From Streptomyces sp. TRM49041 (GTDB taxonomy: Bacteria; Actinomycetota; Actinomycetes; Streptomycetales; Streptomycetaceae): a stretch of DNA of 64,000 nt. A program made the translations under genes and the position numbers. The notes under the pieces were generated by a model that did no database searches, had not been told where the DNA came from, and saw nothing but the letters and a program-made list of their open reading frames with translations. The stretch covers positions 62,001-126,000 of the forward strand of contig NZ_VSRY01000173.1 of assembly GCF_008271805.1 (NCBI RefSeq), in the 5' to 3' direction. Below are positions 52,092 to 60,829 of the stretch, in pieces. Positions within the stretch are counted from its first letter, which is position 1, and the number at the start of each line of letters is the position of its first letter.

Positions 52092-52985
52092 ATGGCTATC
52101 TTCCTCACCAAGGACAGCAAGGTCATCGTCCAGGGCATGACCGGCGCCACGGGCATGAAGCACACCAAGCTCATGCTCGGTGACGGCACCAACATCGTCG
52201 GTGGCGTGAACCCGCGCAAGGCGGGCACGTCCGTCGACTTCGACGGCACCGAGGTACCGGTCTTCGGCTCGGTCGCCGAGGCGATGGAGAAGACGGGCGC
52301 CGACGTGTCCGTCCTCTTCGTGCCGCCGGCCTTCGCGAAGGCGGCGGTCGTCGAGGCCATCGACGCCGAGATCCCGCTGGCCGTCGTCATCACCGAGGGC
52401 ATCGCGGTGCACGACTCCGCCGCGTTCTGGGCGTACGCGAAGGCCAAGGGCAACAAGACCCGCATCATCGGCCCGAACTGCCCCGGCCTGATCACGCCGG
52501 GTCAGTCCAACGCCGGCATCATCCCGGGCGACATCACGAAGCCGGGCCGCATCGGCCTGGTCTCGAAGTCCGGCACGCTGACGTACCAGATGATGTACGA
52601 GCTGCGCGACATCGGCTTCTCGTCGGCCGTCGGCATCGGTGGCGACCCGGTCATCGGCACCACGCACATCGACGCGCTCGCGGCCTTCGAGGCCGACCCC
52701 GAGACCGAGCTGATCGTCATGATCGGTGAGATCGGTGGTGACGCGGAGGAGCGTGCGGCCGACTTCGTCAAGGCCAACGTCACCAAGCCGGTCGTCGGCT
52801 ACGTCGCGGGCTTCACCGCGCCGGAGGGCAAGACCATGGGCCACGCCGGCGCCATCGTCTCCGGCTCGTCCGGTACGGCGCAGGCGAAGAAGGAGGCCCT
52901 TGAGGCCGCCGGTGTCAAGGTCGGCAAGACGCCGACCGAGACGGCCAAGCTGGCCCGCGAGATCCTCGAGGCCCGCACCGCCTGA
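52092..52985 (+). CDS. sucD: Succinyl-CoA synthetase, alpha subunit
   Basis: 297 residues from ATG 52092. The CoA-binding Rossmann domain starts KVIVQGMTGATGMKHT, followed by VGGVNPRKAG, IIGPNCPGLI and the phosphorylated active-site His in GHAGAIVSG near residue 251. Full length. Operon partner of sucC. Confidence 0.97.
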   Translation: MAIFLTKDSKVIVQGMTGATGMKHTKLMLGDGTNIVGGVNPRKAGTSVDFDGTEVPVFGSVAEAMEKTGADVSVLFVPPAFAKAAVVEAIDAEIPLAVVITEGIAVHDSAAFWAYAKAKGNKTRIIGPNCPGLITPGQSNAGIIPGDITKPGRIGLVSKSGTLTYQMMYELRDIGFSSAVGIGGDPVIGTTHIDALAAFEADPETELIVMIGEIGGDAEERAADFVKANVTKPVVGYVAGFTAPEGKTMGHAGAIVSGSSGTAQAKKEALEAAGVKVGKTPTETAKLAREILEARTA

Positions 52986-53004
52986 CCTCAGGCTCCCACC
53001 GCAC

Positions 53005-53044
53005 GGATGGGCCCGCCCCCGGAACCCCGGGCGCGGGCCCGTCC
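53005..53044 (+). terminator. sucCD terminator hairpin
   Basis: GGATGGGCCCGC and GCGGGCCCGTCC, 12 pairs with one G-U, loop 16 bases that is itself partly self-complementary (CCCCGG/CCCCGG), 20 bp after the sucD stop. Confidence 0.75.
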
Positions 53045-53129
53045 GCGTTCCCGGCACCAGCGCCTGCGTGGCCGGGCAGGCCGTCCCGTCGCGCCCCCGA
53101 GGGCGAGCGGACCCGCGGCGGCGGATGGG

Positions 53130-54035
53130 TCAGTGGGCGTCCGGGGTCAGGCGGGGTGGGCCGGTCACGGGTTCGGCCGTGAGGCGGGCCCGGAGTCTCT
53201 TCGCCTCGGGGGTGAGTTTCTGGGGGCCGCTCAGGACCGGGACGTCGGCGACGGCCTCGCCGGGGGCCAGCGGGGGCTCGTAGCTGGTCGGCGCCGTGGC
53301 CAGGCTGAAGGCGATCGCGGCGACGATGAGGGCGCTCAGGGCGATGCTCCCGCGCGTCCACAGCCGGACGCGCCGCTCACCACCGGCCCGGACGGTGCGG
53401 GGCGTCGCCGGCTCGGTCGCGGCGCCCTCAGTCAGCAGTTCCCGGAGCCGCTCCCGCAGGGGCTCGGGCTCAGCCAGCTCGGGCACCCGCTCGGCCAGCG
53501 CCGCGCGCGCGTGGAGCAGCCGGTGTCCGGCCGCGGGCGTACTCGCCTCCGTCTCGGCCGCCACCTCCGGCAGGCCCATGCCGAGTCCGTCGAAGAGCAG
53601 CAGCGTCCGCCGGTACGGGGCCGGCAGCTCCAGCAGCGCCTCCCGCAGCGCCCGCGTCGGACCCTCGGGACCGGACGGCGGGTCCGGGTGCCGGTGGGCG
53701 GGCCGCAGCCGGTGCCACGGGGACAGCGCGTACTCGTACGTCGCCGCCCGCACCCATCCCGCCGGGTCCCGGTCGACCGCGACCTCCGGCCACCGGTCCC
53801 AGGCCAGGTGGAAGGCGTGCTCGACGGCCTCCCGCGCCAGTCGGCGCCGCCCGCTGAGGGCGTACGCCTGCTGTACGAGTGCGGGCGCCGCGTACACGTA
53901 CAGCGCGTCGAACGCCTCGGTGGGTGTGGCCAAGGCGGTGTGGAGGGCGCCCTCCGGTACGGCGCCTTCCCGTACGGCCCCCTCCGGCGGTCCGGTGGCC
54001 GTGGCCCGCGCCTCGCTCATCGTGCCCTGCGTCAT
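53130..54035 (-). CDS. Membrane-anchored sigma-factor-like protein
   Basis: 301 residues from ATG 54035 (GGAGG 6 bases upstream). Residues about 35-105 resemble ECF sigma region 2 (FDALYVYAAPALVQQAYALSG, AVEHAFHLAWDRWPEV) and about 135-190 resemble region 4 (LLELPAPYRRTLLLFDGLGM, GLPEVAAETEASTPAAGHRLLHARAALAE). A C-terminal TM helix (RGSIALSALIVAAIAFSLA) and a short outer tail follow. A sigma-like protein tied to the membrane could be an inactive or signal-released regulator. It is divergent from the DUF6350 gene. Confidence 0.7.
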   Translation of the reverse strand: MTQGTMSEARATATGPPEGAVREGAVPEGALHTALATPTEAFDALYVYAAPALVQQAYALSGRRRLAREAVEHAFHLAWDRWPEVAVDRDPAGWVRAATYEYALSPWHRLRPAHRHPDPPSGPEGPTRALREALLELPAPYRRTLLLFDGLGMGLPEVAAETEASTPAAGHRLLHARAALAERVPELAEPEPLRERLRELLTEGAATEPATPRTVRAGGERRVRLWTRGSIALSALIVAAIAFSLATAPTSYEPPLAPGEAVADVPVLSGPQKLTPEAKRLRARLTAEPVTGPPRLTPDAH

Positions 54036-54151
54036 GGCAAGCCTCCGCGAACACACCGCGTAGCGGACAAGTACATAACCGTATATTGAGCGACACAGCG
54101 GGTATCCGCCTGTTACGCGACTGCAGTGCGTGTCATTGGCAGCATGCTTCC

Positions 54152-56143
54152 GTGACCGCTTCCGCACCCGGGACCTCCCCCGCGACAGCCTCCGGGACCT
54201 CCCCCGAGACGTCCCCCGAGACGTCCCCCGAGACCGACCACCGGGCCGCCGCCGCCGTCGTGTACGGCGGCAGCCCCTCGGCCGCCGTGGCCGTGGCGTT
54301 CGTACGCGGTCTGACCGCGGCCGGGCTGGGCCTCGGCACTCTCGCGGTCCTCGTGATCCTGGCGTGGATCAGCTCCCCCTACCCGGACAGCGGCCCGGGC
54401 GGCGCCCTGCGCGTCGCTGCGGGCCTGTGGCTGCTGGCGCACGGCGCGGAGCTGGTGCGCCCCGACACGCTGTCGGGCACTCCCGCGCCCGTGGGCCTCG
54501 TGCCCCTGCTCCTGGCCGCGCTGCCCGTCTGGCTGACCTACCGCACCTCCCGCGACGTCCTGGAGCCCGGCGGCACCCGTCCGAGGGTCTCTGTGCGCGG
54601 GGCGATGTGCGCGGTGACGGCAGGGTGCCTGGTGGTCGCCGCGGGCGCCGTCGTGTACGCGACGGACGGGCCGCTCGCGGCCGATCCGGTGAGCGCGGCG
54701 CTGCATGTGCCGCCCGTCGTGCTGCTGGCGGCGGCGGCCGGGGCGTGGAGCGCGCACGGGTGGCCCCTGGGCCCGTTGCCGGCGTGGCTGCCGGGACGGC
54801 TGCGGCGCGCCCCGGCACGTTCGCGGACGCTCGTGGCCGCGCGGGCGGCGGGCGGCGCGCTGGTGGTGCTGCTGGCGGGCGGCGCGCTGCTGGTGGCGGG
54901 TGCGCTGGTGTGGCATTCGGGCGCCGCCCGCGACTCGCTGCTCGGCCTGTCGGGCGACTGGGCGGGCCGGGGCGCCGTACTGGTGCTGGCGCTGGCGCTG
55001 CTGCCGAACGCGGCGGTGTGGGGCGCGGCATACGGCCTCGGCGCCGGCTTCGCCCTCGGCACGGGTGCTGCGGTGACCCCGCTCGGGGTGACAGGGACCC
55101 CCGCGGTACCGGACTTCCCGCTCCTCGCGGCCCTCCCGGCCGACCCCCGGGGCGGCTGGCCGACCTGGTCGACGGTCGCGCTCCCGGTGGTGGCCGCCCT
55201 GGTGGTGGCGTGGCGCACGGCGGGGGAGGCGGCACCCCCGCCGGCCCGCCGTGAGGAGGCGTGGACGGCCCGCGAGACGGCGCTCACCGCCCTGCTGGCG
55301 GCCCTGCTGTACGCGTCGTCGGCGGCGGCCCTGGCGGCGGCCGCGGGCGGCCCGCTCGGCGCGGGGCGGCTGGCCCGGTTCGGCCCGCTGTGGTGGCAGG
55401 TGGGCGCGGCGGCCCTGATGTGGACGGCGCTGCTGGCCGTACCGACGGCCCTCGGGGTGCGCGCCTGGCGGCTGCGCGGCCGGTCCGCCCCGGAGACCCC
55501 GGACGACGCACCGGCCGGGCGCCCCCGTGGCCTACGCGCCTGGCTGCTCCGGCACCGGGACGACGGACCGGGCCCGGCGCCGGCGGCCCCTGACGCCCTG
55601 GAGGGCGCCGGGCGGGCGGAGCCGTGCGCGCCGCCCGGTGACGGGGAGCCGGGTGACGGGGAGCCGGGCGACGCACCCGTGCGCGCTCGCGGTCTGCGTG
55701 CCCGGCTCCGGTGGCGCCGGGGCGTGGTGCCCGCACCGGCGCCCGGGGTGCCGTACGACGCGGAGGCGCCGGGCCACGACGACGACGCCGACCCGGAGTC
55801 CGAGCCCTACGGTTTCCTGCCGGCCGACTGGGAGGAGCCGTCCGCCCGGGAGGCGAGGTGGGCGGCGCTCAGGGAGGTGTCGGGCGGCCTGATGGCGGAC
55901 GTCCCGCCGCCGGAAGAGGAGCACGGGCGAGAAGAACCCCCGGCTCTCTCTCCCGCGGAACCACCGTCCTCCGGCAGCCAGCAGGACACCGGCAGCCAGC
56001 AGGACACCGGCGGCCACCAGGACACCGGCGGCCCGTCGGCCCCGAGCGGCCCTCCGCCCCCCGCGAGCCCTCCGACCCCCGCGAGCCCTCCGCCCCCCGC
56101 GAGCCCTCCGGCCCCGCCGAACGGCCCGTCCCCTACTCCTTGA
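54152..56143 (+). CDS. DUF6350-type polytopic membrane protein
   Basis: 663 residues from GTG 54152. A Thr/Ser/Pro/Glu-rich start (repeated TSPE) leads into about 10 TM helices (for example AGLGLGTLAVLVILAWI; LLLAALPVWLTY; GGALVVLLAGGALLVAGALVW) up to residue about 440. The last 220 residues are a charged then Pro-rich tail with GSQQDTG/GHQDTG repeats and PPPPASPPTPASP. I recognise the family only as an actinobacterial cell-division-associated type of unknown function. It overlaps the next convergent gene by 11 bp. Confidence 0.75.
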   Translation: MTASAPGTSPATASGTSPETSPETSPETDHRAAAAVVYGGSPSAAVAVAFVRGLTAAGLGLGTLAVLVILAWISSPYPDSGPGGALRVAAGLWLLAHGAELVRPDTLSGTPAPVGLVPLLLAALPVWLTYRTSRDVLEPGGTRPRVSVRGAMCAVTAGCLVVAAGAVVYATDGPLAADPVSAALHVPPVVLLAAAAGAWSAHGWPLGPLPAWLPGRLRRAPARSRTLVAARAAGGALVVLLAGGALLVAGALVWHSGAARDSLLGLSGDWAGRGAVLVLALALLPNAAVWGAAYGLGAGFALGTGAAVTPLGVTGTPAVPDFPLLAALPADPRGGWPTWSTVALPVVAALVVAWRTAGEAAPPPARREEAWTARETALTALLAALLYASSAAALAAAAGGPLGAGRLARFGPLWWQVGAAALMWTALLAVPTALGVRAWRLRGRSAPETPDDAPAGRPRGLRAWLLRHRDDGPGPAPAAPDALEGAGRAEPCAPPGDGEPGDGEPGDAPVRARGLRARLRWRRGVVPAPAPGVPYDAEAPGHDDDADPESEPYGFLPADWEEPSAREARWAALREVSGGLMADVPPPEEEHGREEPPALSPAEPPSSGSQQDTGSQQDTGGHQDTGGPSAPSGPPPPASPPTPASPPPPASPPAPPNGPSPTP

Positions 56144-56894
56144 CCCCGATCCAGTCCTCCAGCGGGTCCGGCAGCAGTTCGTTGCAGGACAGCTGACCGT
56201 CCTTCGTCAGGGCGTCGTCCACGCAGGTGTAGAAGTCGCGGTAAACCAGCTGGACCGTGAACGTCGCCGCGACGATCAACAGCGCCAGCGACGCCGTGAT
56301 CAGGCCGCTCACGGCCGCCGTCCGCTGGGACTTGGCCGCCGCGCCGGCGGCGTTCGACGGGGCCGGGTCCTCCGCGGCGGCGGCCCGCCCAGCGGCGCCG
56401 CCGCCGGCGCGCAGCGAGCTGATGCCCCAGTACAGGGCGAGCGCGCCCAGCAGCAGTGCCAGCTCCGGGAAGTCGAAGACCGCGAAGAAGAAGCCCCACA
56501 TGCCCGCGAGCAGCGCGTACCGGGCGCGGCGCTGCGTCGGGTCCGTCGGGTCCCAGCGCAGCTGCGGGCCCTCCTGCTTGCCGGGCCGGGGCGGCTCGCC
56601 CTGCTGCGTGCCGTTGCCGCCGGAGCCACCGCCGCCGAAGCCGTCGGAGGACCGCCCCGGCTGGCGCGGGCTCCAGCGGCTGCCCCACGAGGGCCGGTCC
56701 TCGCGGCCGCCCTCGCCGTTCCCGTCGTCGCCTCCCGAACCGCCACCGCCGTCGTTGTCGTCGTCCGGGCGTCGCGGCTGCCAGGGCTGGTCCGGCCGGC
56801 CCTCCGGCGGGGGCGCGAACGGATTGCTGTCGTCGGTGGACCGGCGGTCCCGCGGCAGGAGGTGGATGGCCGTGCGGCGGCCTCGGTCCGGCAT
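56133..56894 (-). CDS. Membrane protein with Gly/Asp/Pro-rich cytoplasmic tail
   Basis: 253 residues from ATG 56894. Residues 1-120 are disordered (PDDDNDGGGGSGGDDGNGEG, then GFGGGGSGGNG). Two or three TM segments follow (YALLAGMWGFFFAVFDFPELALLLGALALYWG and AVSGLITASLALLIVAATF), then a short outside segment with two cysteines (DFYTCVDDALTKDGQLSCNELLP) likely to pair. Function unknown. It is divergent from purN and overlaps the end of the DUF6350 gene. Confidence 0.8.
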   Translation of the reverse strand: MPDRGRRTAIHLLPRDRRSTDDSNPFAPPPEGRPDQPWQPRRPDDDNDGGGGSGGDDGNGEGGREDRPSWGSRWSPRQPGRSSDGFGGGGSGGNGTQQGEPPRPGKQEGPQLRWDPTDPTQRRARYALLAGMWGFFFAVFDFPELALLLGALALYWGISSLRAGGGAAGRAAAAEDPAPSNAAGAAAKSQRTAAVSGLITASLALLIVAATFTVQLVYRDFYTCVDDALTKDGQLSCNELLPDPLEDWIGVKE

Positions 56895-57020
56895 GTGGTG
56901 AACGTCTTCCCCTGTTGTCGTGTCCGTCCGTCGTCCGTCTCGTCGAGGACGGCTCTGCCCCAGACGCTACCGCCCGGCCACGCCCCCGTCCCGTGGGGGA
57001 GGGGCGGTGTGCCGGTATCG

Positions 57021-57048
57021 TTGCTGACGGTCGGCTCGTTCGTAGAGT
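57021..57048 (+). promoter_or_regulatory. Probable purN promoter
   Basis: -35 TTGCTG (57021-57026), 16-bp spacer, -10 TAGAGT (57043-57048), about 100 bp before the GTG start. Confidence 0.5.
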
Positions 57049-57073
57049 TCCCCGTATCCGGGACCACGACGCG

Positions 57074-57091
57074 TTTGTACGACCATACAAA
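57074..57091. promoter_or_regulatory. AT-rich palindrome in the purN leader
   Basis: TTTGTACGACCATACAAA, 16 of 18 positions symmetric, 25 bp after the -10 and 58 bp before purN. It stands out as the only AT-rich palindrome in a GC-rich leader and is placed to block the polymerase when bound. A purine-responsive repressor is the natural guess. Confidence 0.45.
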
Positions 57092-57149
57092 GCCGTACCG
57101 GCCCCCGCGCCACCCGCACCGCCGTCACCACCACGCGAAAAGAGTCCCC

Positions 57150-57782
57150 GTGGCTGCCGCCGCCCCCGCCCGCCTCGTCGTCCTGGTCTCCGGGTCCGGG
57201 ACGAACCTGCAAGCGCTGCTCGACGCCATCGCGGCCGACCCGCACGGGTACGGCGCCGACGTCCGGATCGTCGCCGTGGGCGCCGACCGGACCGGCATCG
57301 CCGGCCTGGAACGCGCCGAGCGCGCCGGGGTGCCCACGTTCGTGCGGCGGGTGAAGGACTACGCGACGCGTGACGAGTGGGACCGCGCGCTGGCCGAGGC
57401 CACGGCCGCGTACGAGCCCGACCTCGTCGTCTCGGCGGGCTTCATGAAGATCGTCGGGAAGGAGTTCCTGGCGCGCTTCGGCGGGCGGACCGTGAACACG
57501 CACCCGGCCCTGCTGCCCAGTTTTCCCGGTGCCCACGGAGTGCGGGACGCGCTCGCGTACGGCGCGAAGGTCACCGGATGCACCGTCCACTTCGTCGACG
57601 ACGGCGTCGACACCGGCCCGATCATCGCCCAGGGCGTGGTCGAGGTGCGGGACACGGACGACGAAGCCGCTCTCCATGAGCGCATCAAGGAAGTCGAGCG
57701 CACGCTGCTCGTCGATGTCGTGGGGCGTCTGGCCCGGCACGGCTACCGCATTGAGGGACGAAAGGTTCATGTCGGTGAATAA
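57150..57782 (+). CDS. purN: Phosphoribosylglycinamide formyltransferase
   Basis: 210 residues from GTG 57150. It transfers formyl from 10-formyl-THF to GAR in purine synthesis. Motifs: VLVSGSGTNLQALLDA near residue 10, the catalytic segment VNTHPALLPSFPGAHGVRDAL with Asn/His near 115 and the Asp in VDDGVDTGPII near 150. Full length. purH starts inside its 3' end (14-bp overlap). Confidence 0.96.
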   Translation: MAAAAPARLVVLVSGSGTNLQALLDAIAADPHGYGADVRIVAVGADRTGIAGLERAERAGVPTFVRRVKDYATRDEWDRALAEATAAYEPDLVVSAGFMKIVGKEFLARFGGRTVNTHPALLPSFPGAHGVRDALAYGAKVTGCTVHFVDDGVDTGPIIAQGVVEVRDTDDEAALHERIKEVERTLLVDVVGRLARHGYRIEGRKVHVGE

Positions 57783-59322
57783 GCCCATCCGTCGCGCGTT
57801 GATCAGTGTCTACGACAAGACGGGGCTGGAGGAGCTGGCCCGCGGGCTGCACGAGGCGGGCGTCGAGCTGGTCTCCACGGGCTCCACGGCCGCGAAGATC
57901 GCCGCCACCGGTGTCCCGGTCACCAAGGTCGAGGAGCTGACCGGCTTCCCCGAGTGCCTGGACGGCCGGGTCAAGACACTGCACCCGCGCGTGCACGCCG
58001 GAATCCTCGCCGACCTGCGCCTGGAGGCGCACCGCGAGCAGCTCGCCGAGCTGGGCGTGGAGCCCTTCGATCTGGTCGTCGTGAACCTGTACCCCTTCGA
58101 GGCGACCGTCGCGTCCGGCGCGGGCCCGGACGAGTGCGTCGAGCAGATCGACATCGGTGGCCCGTCGATGGTCCGCGCCGCCGCGAAGAACCACCCGTCC
58201 GTCGCCGTGGTGACGTCCCCGGCCCGGTACGGCGACGTCCTCGCCGCCGTACGGGCGGGCGGCTTCGATCTGGCCGCCCGCAAGCGCCTGGCCGCCGAGG
58301 CGTTCCAGCACACCGCCGCGTACGACGTGGCCGTGGCCTCCTGGTTCGCGTCCTCCTACGCCCCCGCCGACGAGTCGCGCTTCCCGGACTTCATGGGCGC
58401 CACGTACGCCCGTAAGAACGTCCTGCGGTACGGCGAGAACCCGCACCAGGACGCCGCGCTGTACGTCGACGGGCGGGGCGGCCTGGCCGAGGCGGAGCAG
58501 CTGCACGGCAAGGAGATGTCCTTCAACAACTTCACGGACACCGAGGCCGCGCGCCGCGCCGCGTACGACCACACCGAGCCGTGCGTCGCGATCATCAAGC
58601 ACGCCAACCCGTGCGGCATCGCGGTCGGCGCGGACGTCGCCGAGGCGCACCGCAAGGCGCATGCCTGCGACCCGCTGTCGGCGTTCGGCGGTGTGATCGC
58701 CGTGAACCGCCCGGTGTCCGTCGCGATGGCCGAGCAGGTCGCGGAGATCTTCACCGAGGTCATCGTCGCCCCCGGCTACGAGGACGGCGCGGTCGAGGTC
58801 CTGGCCCGCAAGAAGAACATCCGCGTGCTGCGCTGCCTCGACGCCCCGTCCTCGGCCGTCGAGCTGAAGCCCATCGACGGCGGCGCGCTGCTCCAGGTCA
58901 CCGACCGCCTCCAGGCCGACGGCGACGACCCGGCCACCTGGACGCTCGCGACGGGCGAGGCCCTGTCGGAGACCGAGCTGGCCGAGCTGGCCTTCGCCTG
59001 GAAGGCGTGCCGCGCGGTCAAATCGAACGCGATCCTGCTCGCCAAGGACGGCGCCAGCGTCGGCGTCGGCATGGGCCAGGTCAACCGCGTCGACTCCGCG
59101 AAGCTCGCGGTCGAGCGGGCCGGGGAGGAGCGGGCGCGCGGCGCGTACGCCGCCTCCGACGCGTTCTTCCCGTTCCCGGACGGCCTGGAGATCCTCACCG
59201 CGGCCGGTGTGAAGGCAGTGGTCCAGCCGGGTGGCTCGGTCCGTGACGAGCTGGTCGTGGAGGCGGCGAAGAAGGCGGGCGTGACGATGTACTTCACCGG
59301 TACGCGCCACTTCTTCCACTGA
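57769..59322 (+). CDS. purH: Bifunctional AICAR formyltransferase/IMP cyclohydrolase
   Basis: 517 residues from ATG 57769 (AAAGG upstream). The N-terminal MGS-like IMP cyclohydrolase domain reads RALISVYDKTGLEELARGL and LVSTGSTAAKI, with GRVKTLHPRVHAGIL. The AICAR transformylase domain has LRYGENPHQDAALY, the KHANPCG catalytic motif (Lys/His) near residue 277, DPLSAFGGVIAVNR and the canonical end VTMYFTGTRHFFH. Last two steps of IMP synthesis. Overlaps purN. Confidence 0.97.
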   Translation: MSVNKPIRRALISVYDKTGLEELARGLHEAGVELVSTGSTAAKIAATGVPVTKVEELTGFPECLDGRVKTLHPRVHAGILADLRLEAHREQLAELGVEPFDLVVVNLYPFEATVASGAGPDECVEQIDIGGPSMVRAAAKNHPSVAVVTSPARYGDVLAAVRAGGFDLAARKRLAAEAFQHTAAYDVAVASWFASSYAPADESRFPDFMGATYARKNVLRYGENPHQDAALYVDGRGGLAEAEQLHGKEMSFNNFTDTEAARRAAYDHTEPCVAIIKHANPCGIAVGADVAEAHRKAHACDPLSAFGGVIAVNRPVSVAMAEQVAEIFTEVIVAPGYEDGAVEVLARKKNIRVLRCLDAPSSAVELKPIDGGALLQVTDRLQADGDDPATWTLATGEALSETELAELAFAWKACRAVKSNAILLAKDGASVGVGMGQVNRVDSAKLAVERAGEERARGAYAASDAFFPFPDGLEILTAAGVKAVVQPGGSVRDELVVEAAKKAGVTMYFTGTRHFFH

Positions 59323-59357
59323 TCGCGGGCGCATGCCCCGGTGACGCACTGATGCCC

Positions 59358-59393
59358 TGAGGGGGCCGCCGGCCGACGCCGGCGGCCCCCTCA
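59358..59393 (+). terminator. purNH terminator
   Basis: TGAGGGGGCCGCCGGC, loop CGAC, exact complement: a perfect 16-bp stem, 36 bp after the purH stop. Confidence 0.9.
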
Positions 59394-59487
59394 CGCGGTC
59401 GAAGGCCACGCGCACACCCCCCGGGTGGGCCGGCCGGGGCGGCGAACGCCCCGGCCCGGCCGCGCACGGTCCCTGTCCGGCGGAGTG

Positions 59488-59793
59488 TCAGCACTTCACC
59501 GTCTTGTTGTACGCGGCGAGCCCGCCTGCCCTGTGCCAGTACTTCTTGCCGGGCTTGATCGCGACGCACGGGCTGTCCTTGCCCAGCTTCATCCTGACCT
59601 TGACCTTGACTGTGCCCTTGCAGGTGTTGCGCACGAGGACCTGCACGTCGGAGGGCTGGTAGAACGCCCTCGACTTGACGCAGCTCGCGACCCCCTTCCC
59701 GGGGGCCGCCTGGGCCGCCGGCGCCGCGAGCCCGAGGAATCCGACACCGAGGGCCGCCGTCGTCGAGACAACGCCCATCAGGGACTTGCGCAT
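59488..59793 (-). CDS. Small secreted protein with four cysteines
   Basis: 101 residues. Signal peptide MRKSLMGVV... ending near AQA, then a 70-residue mature protein rich in Lys with Cys in VASCVKSR, VRNTCKGT, DSPCVAI and the last residue (TVKC), probably two disulphides. The alternating hydrophobic pattern (VKVKVRMKLG) suggests a beta-sandwich. Function unknown. Confidence 0.8.
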   Translation of the reverse strand: MRKSLMGVVSTTAALGVGFLGLAAPAAQAAPGKGVASCVKSRAFYQPSDVQVLVRNTCKGTVKVKVRMKLGKDSPCVAIKPGKKYWHRAGGLAAYNKTVKC

Positions 59794-60022
59794 GGTGCTC
59801 CTTCTGCCTGGTGGTTGATCGGTTCGCGGCCGGGGTTCCGCCGCGACATCATTCGGTCACAGGGCGGCCCGGCCGCGCACCGGGCCGCGACCGATCTGGA
59901 CCGATCACGCTTCTGACCTGCGGAATGGGACGACGGGACGAGATCGGGCGGGTCGCCTGGGTAGGCTGGGACGGGGCTCCGGGCCGACCATCCGGAGCGG
60001 TGCGACGTGCGCGGGGGGACAC

Positions 60023-60829
60023 ATGACGCCGTGGAAGCCACTGCCCGCCCGACTGGACCCGCACGAGCGGAGACTCATCGGCCGGCTCCGGGCGCTCAAG
60101 GACCACAGCGGCCTGGGGCTGGCGGCGCTCGCGTCGCGTACGAGCTTCAGCAAGTCGTCCTGGGAGCGCTATCTGAACGGTAAACAGCTCCCGCCGCCCG
60201 AGGCGGTACGGGAACTGGCCGGACTGTGCCGCGCCGACCCGGACCCGCTCCTGGCGCTCCAACTCCTGGCGGCCGAAGCCCGGAACGGCGGCGGTATCGA
60301 CGCCGAAGCGGGCCAGGACGCGGGCCCGGACGCGGCGGATACAGGTGCGGATACGGAGGCTGAGGCTGAGGGGGATCAGGCGGGCGCCGCCGCGCCCCCG
60401 CCGTCCCGTCGACGGATGCCGTCGGGCCGGAGCCTCTACGCCATGTGCGCAGGGGCGCTGTCGCTCCTGGCCGTCCTCGCCGTCGGGGTTCGGCTGTCCG
60501 CCGACACGGCGCGGCCGAAGGGCGGGGTAGCCCCGTCCCCGTATGTCTTCGTGCCCGGGCGCACCTACGACTGCGACGTCCGCCGCGAGGAAGGCCGCCT
60601 CCACGCCGGGCACAGCGACACCAGGGACGCCGTGCTCCAGCAGATCACCACCAGCTGGGACGTGGTGGAGGCCCAGTGCCTGCTGGAGCGCCACGGCTAC
60701 CCGGTCGGCGGTGTGGACGGCGCGTTCGGCCAGGCGACGGAGAAGGCCGTGAAGCGGCTCCAGGACGATGCCGGGCTCGTCGTGGACGGCATCGTCGGCG
60801 AGCACACCTGGGAGGTCCTGCGCCGGTGA
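60023..60829 (+). CDS. HTH - TM - peptidoglycan-binding protein
   Basis: 268 residues from ATG 60023 (GGGGGGA upstream). Residues about 15-70 are an XRE-like helix-turn-helix (LKDHSGLGLAALASRTSFSK, SSWERYLNGKQLPPPEAV). An acidic linker, one TM helix (SLYAMCAGALSLLAVLAVGV), and an extracytoplasmic PG_binding_1 domain at the C terminus (QCLLERHGYPVGGVDGAFGQ, KAVKRLQDDAGLVVDGIVG) follow. A DNA-binding head joined through the membrane to a wall-binding domain implies direct sensing of peptidoglycan. The next gene overlaps its stop (GTGA). Confidence 0.85.
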   Translation: MTPWKPLPARLDPHERRLIGRLRALKDHSGLGLAALASRTSFSKSSWERYLNGKQLPPPEAVRELAGLCRADPDPLLALQLLAAEARNGGGIDAEAGQDAGPDAADTGADTEAEAEGDQAGAAAPPPSRRRMPSGRSLYAMCAGALSLLAVLAVGVRLSADTARPKGGVAPSPYVFVPGRTYDCDVRREEGRLHAGHSDTRDAVLQQITTSWDVVEAQCLLERHGYPVGGVDGAFGQATEKAVKRLQDDAGLVVDGIVGEHTWEVLRR

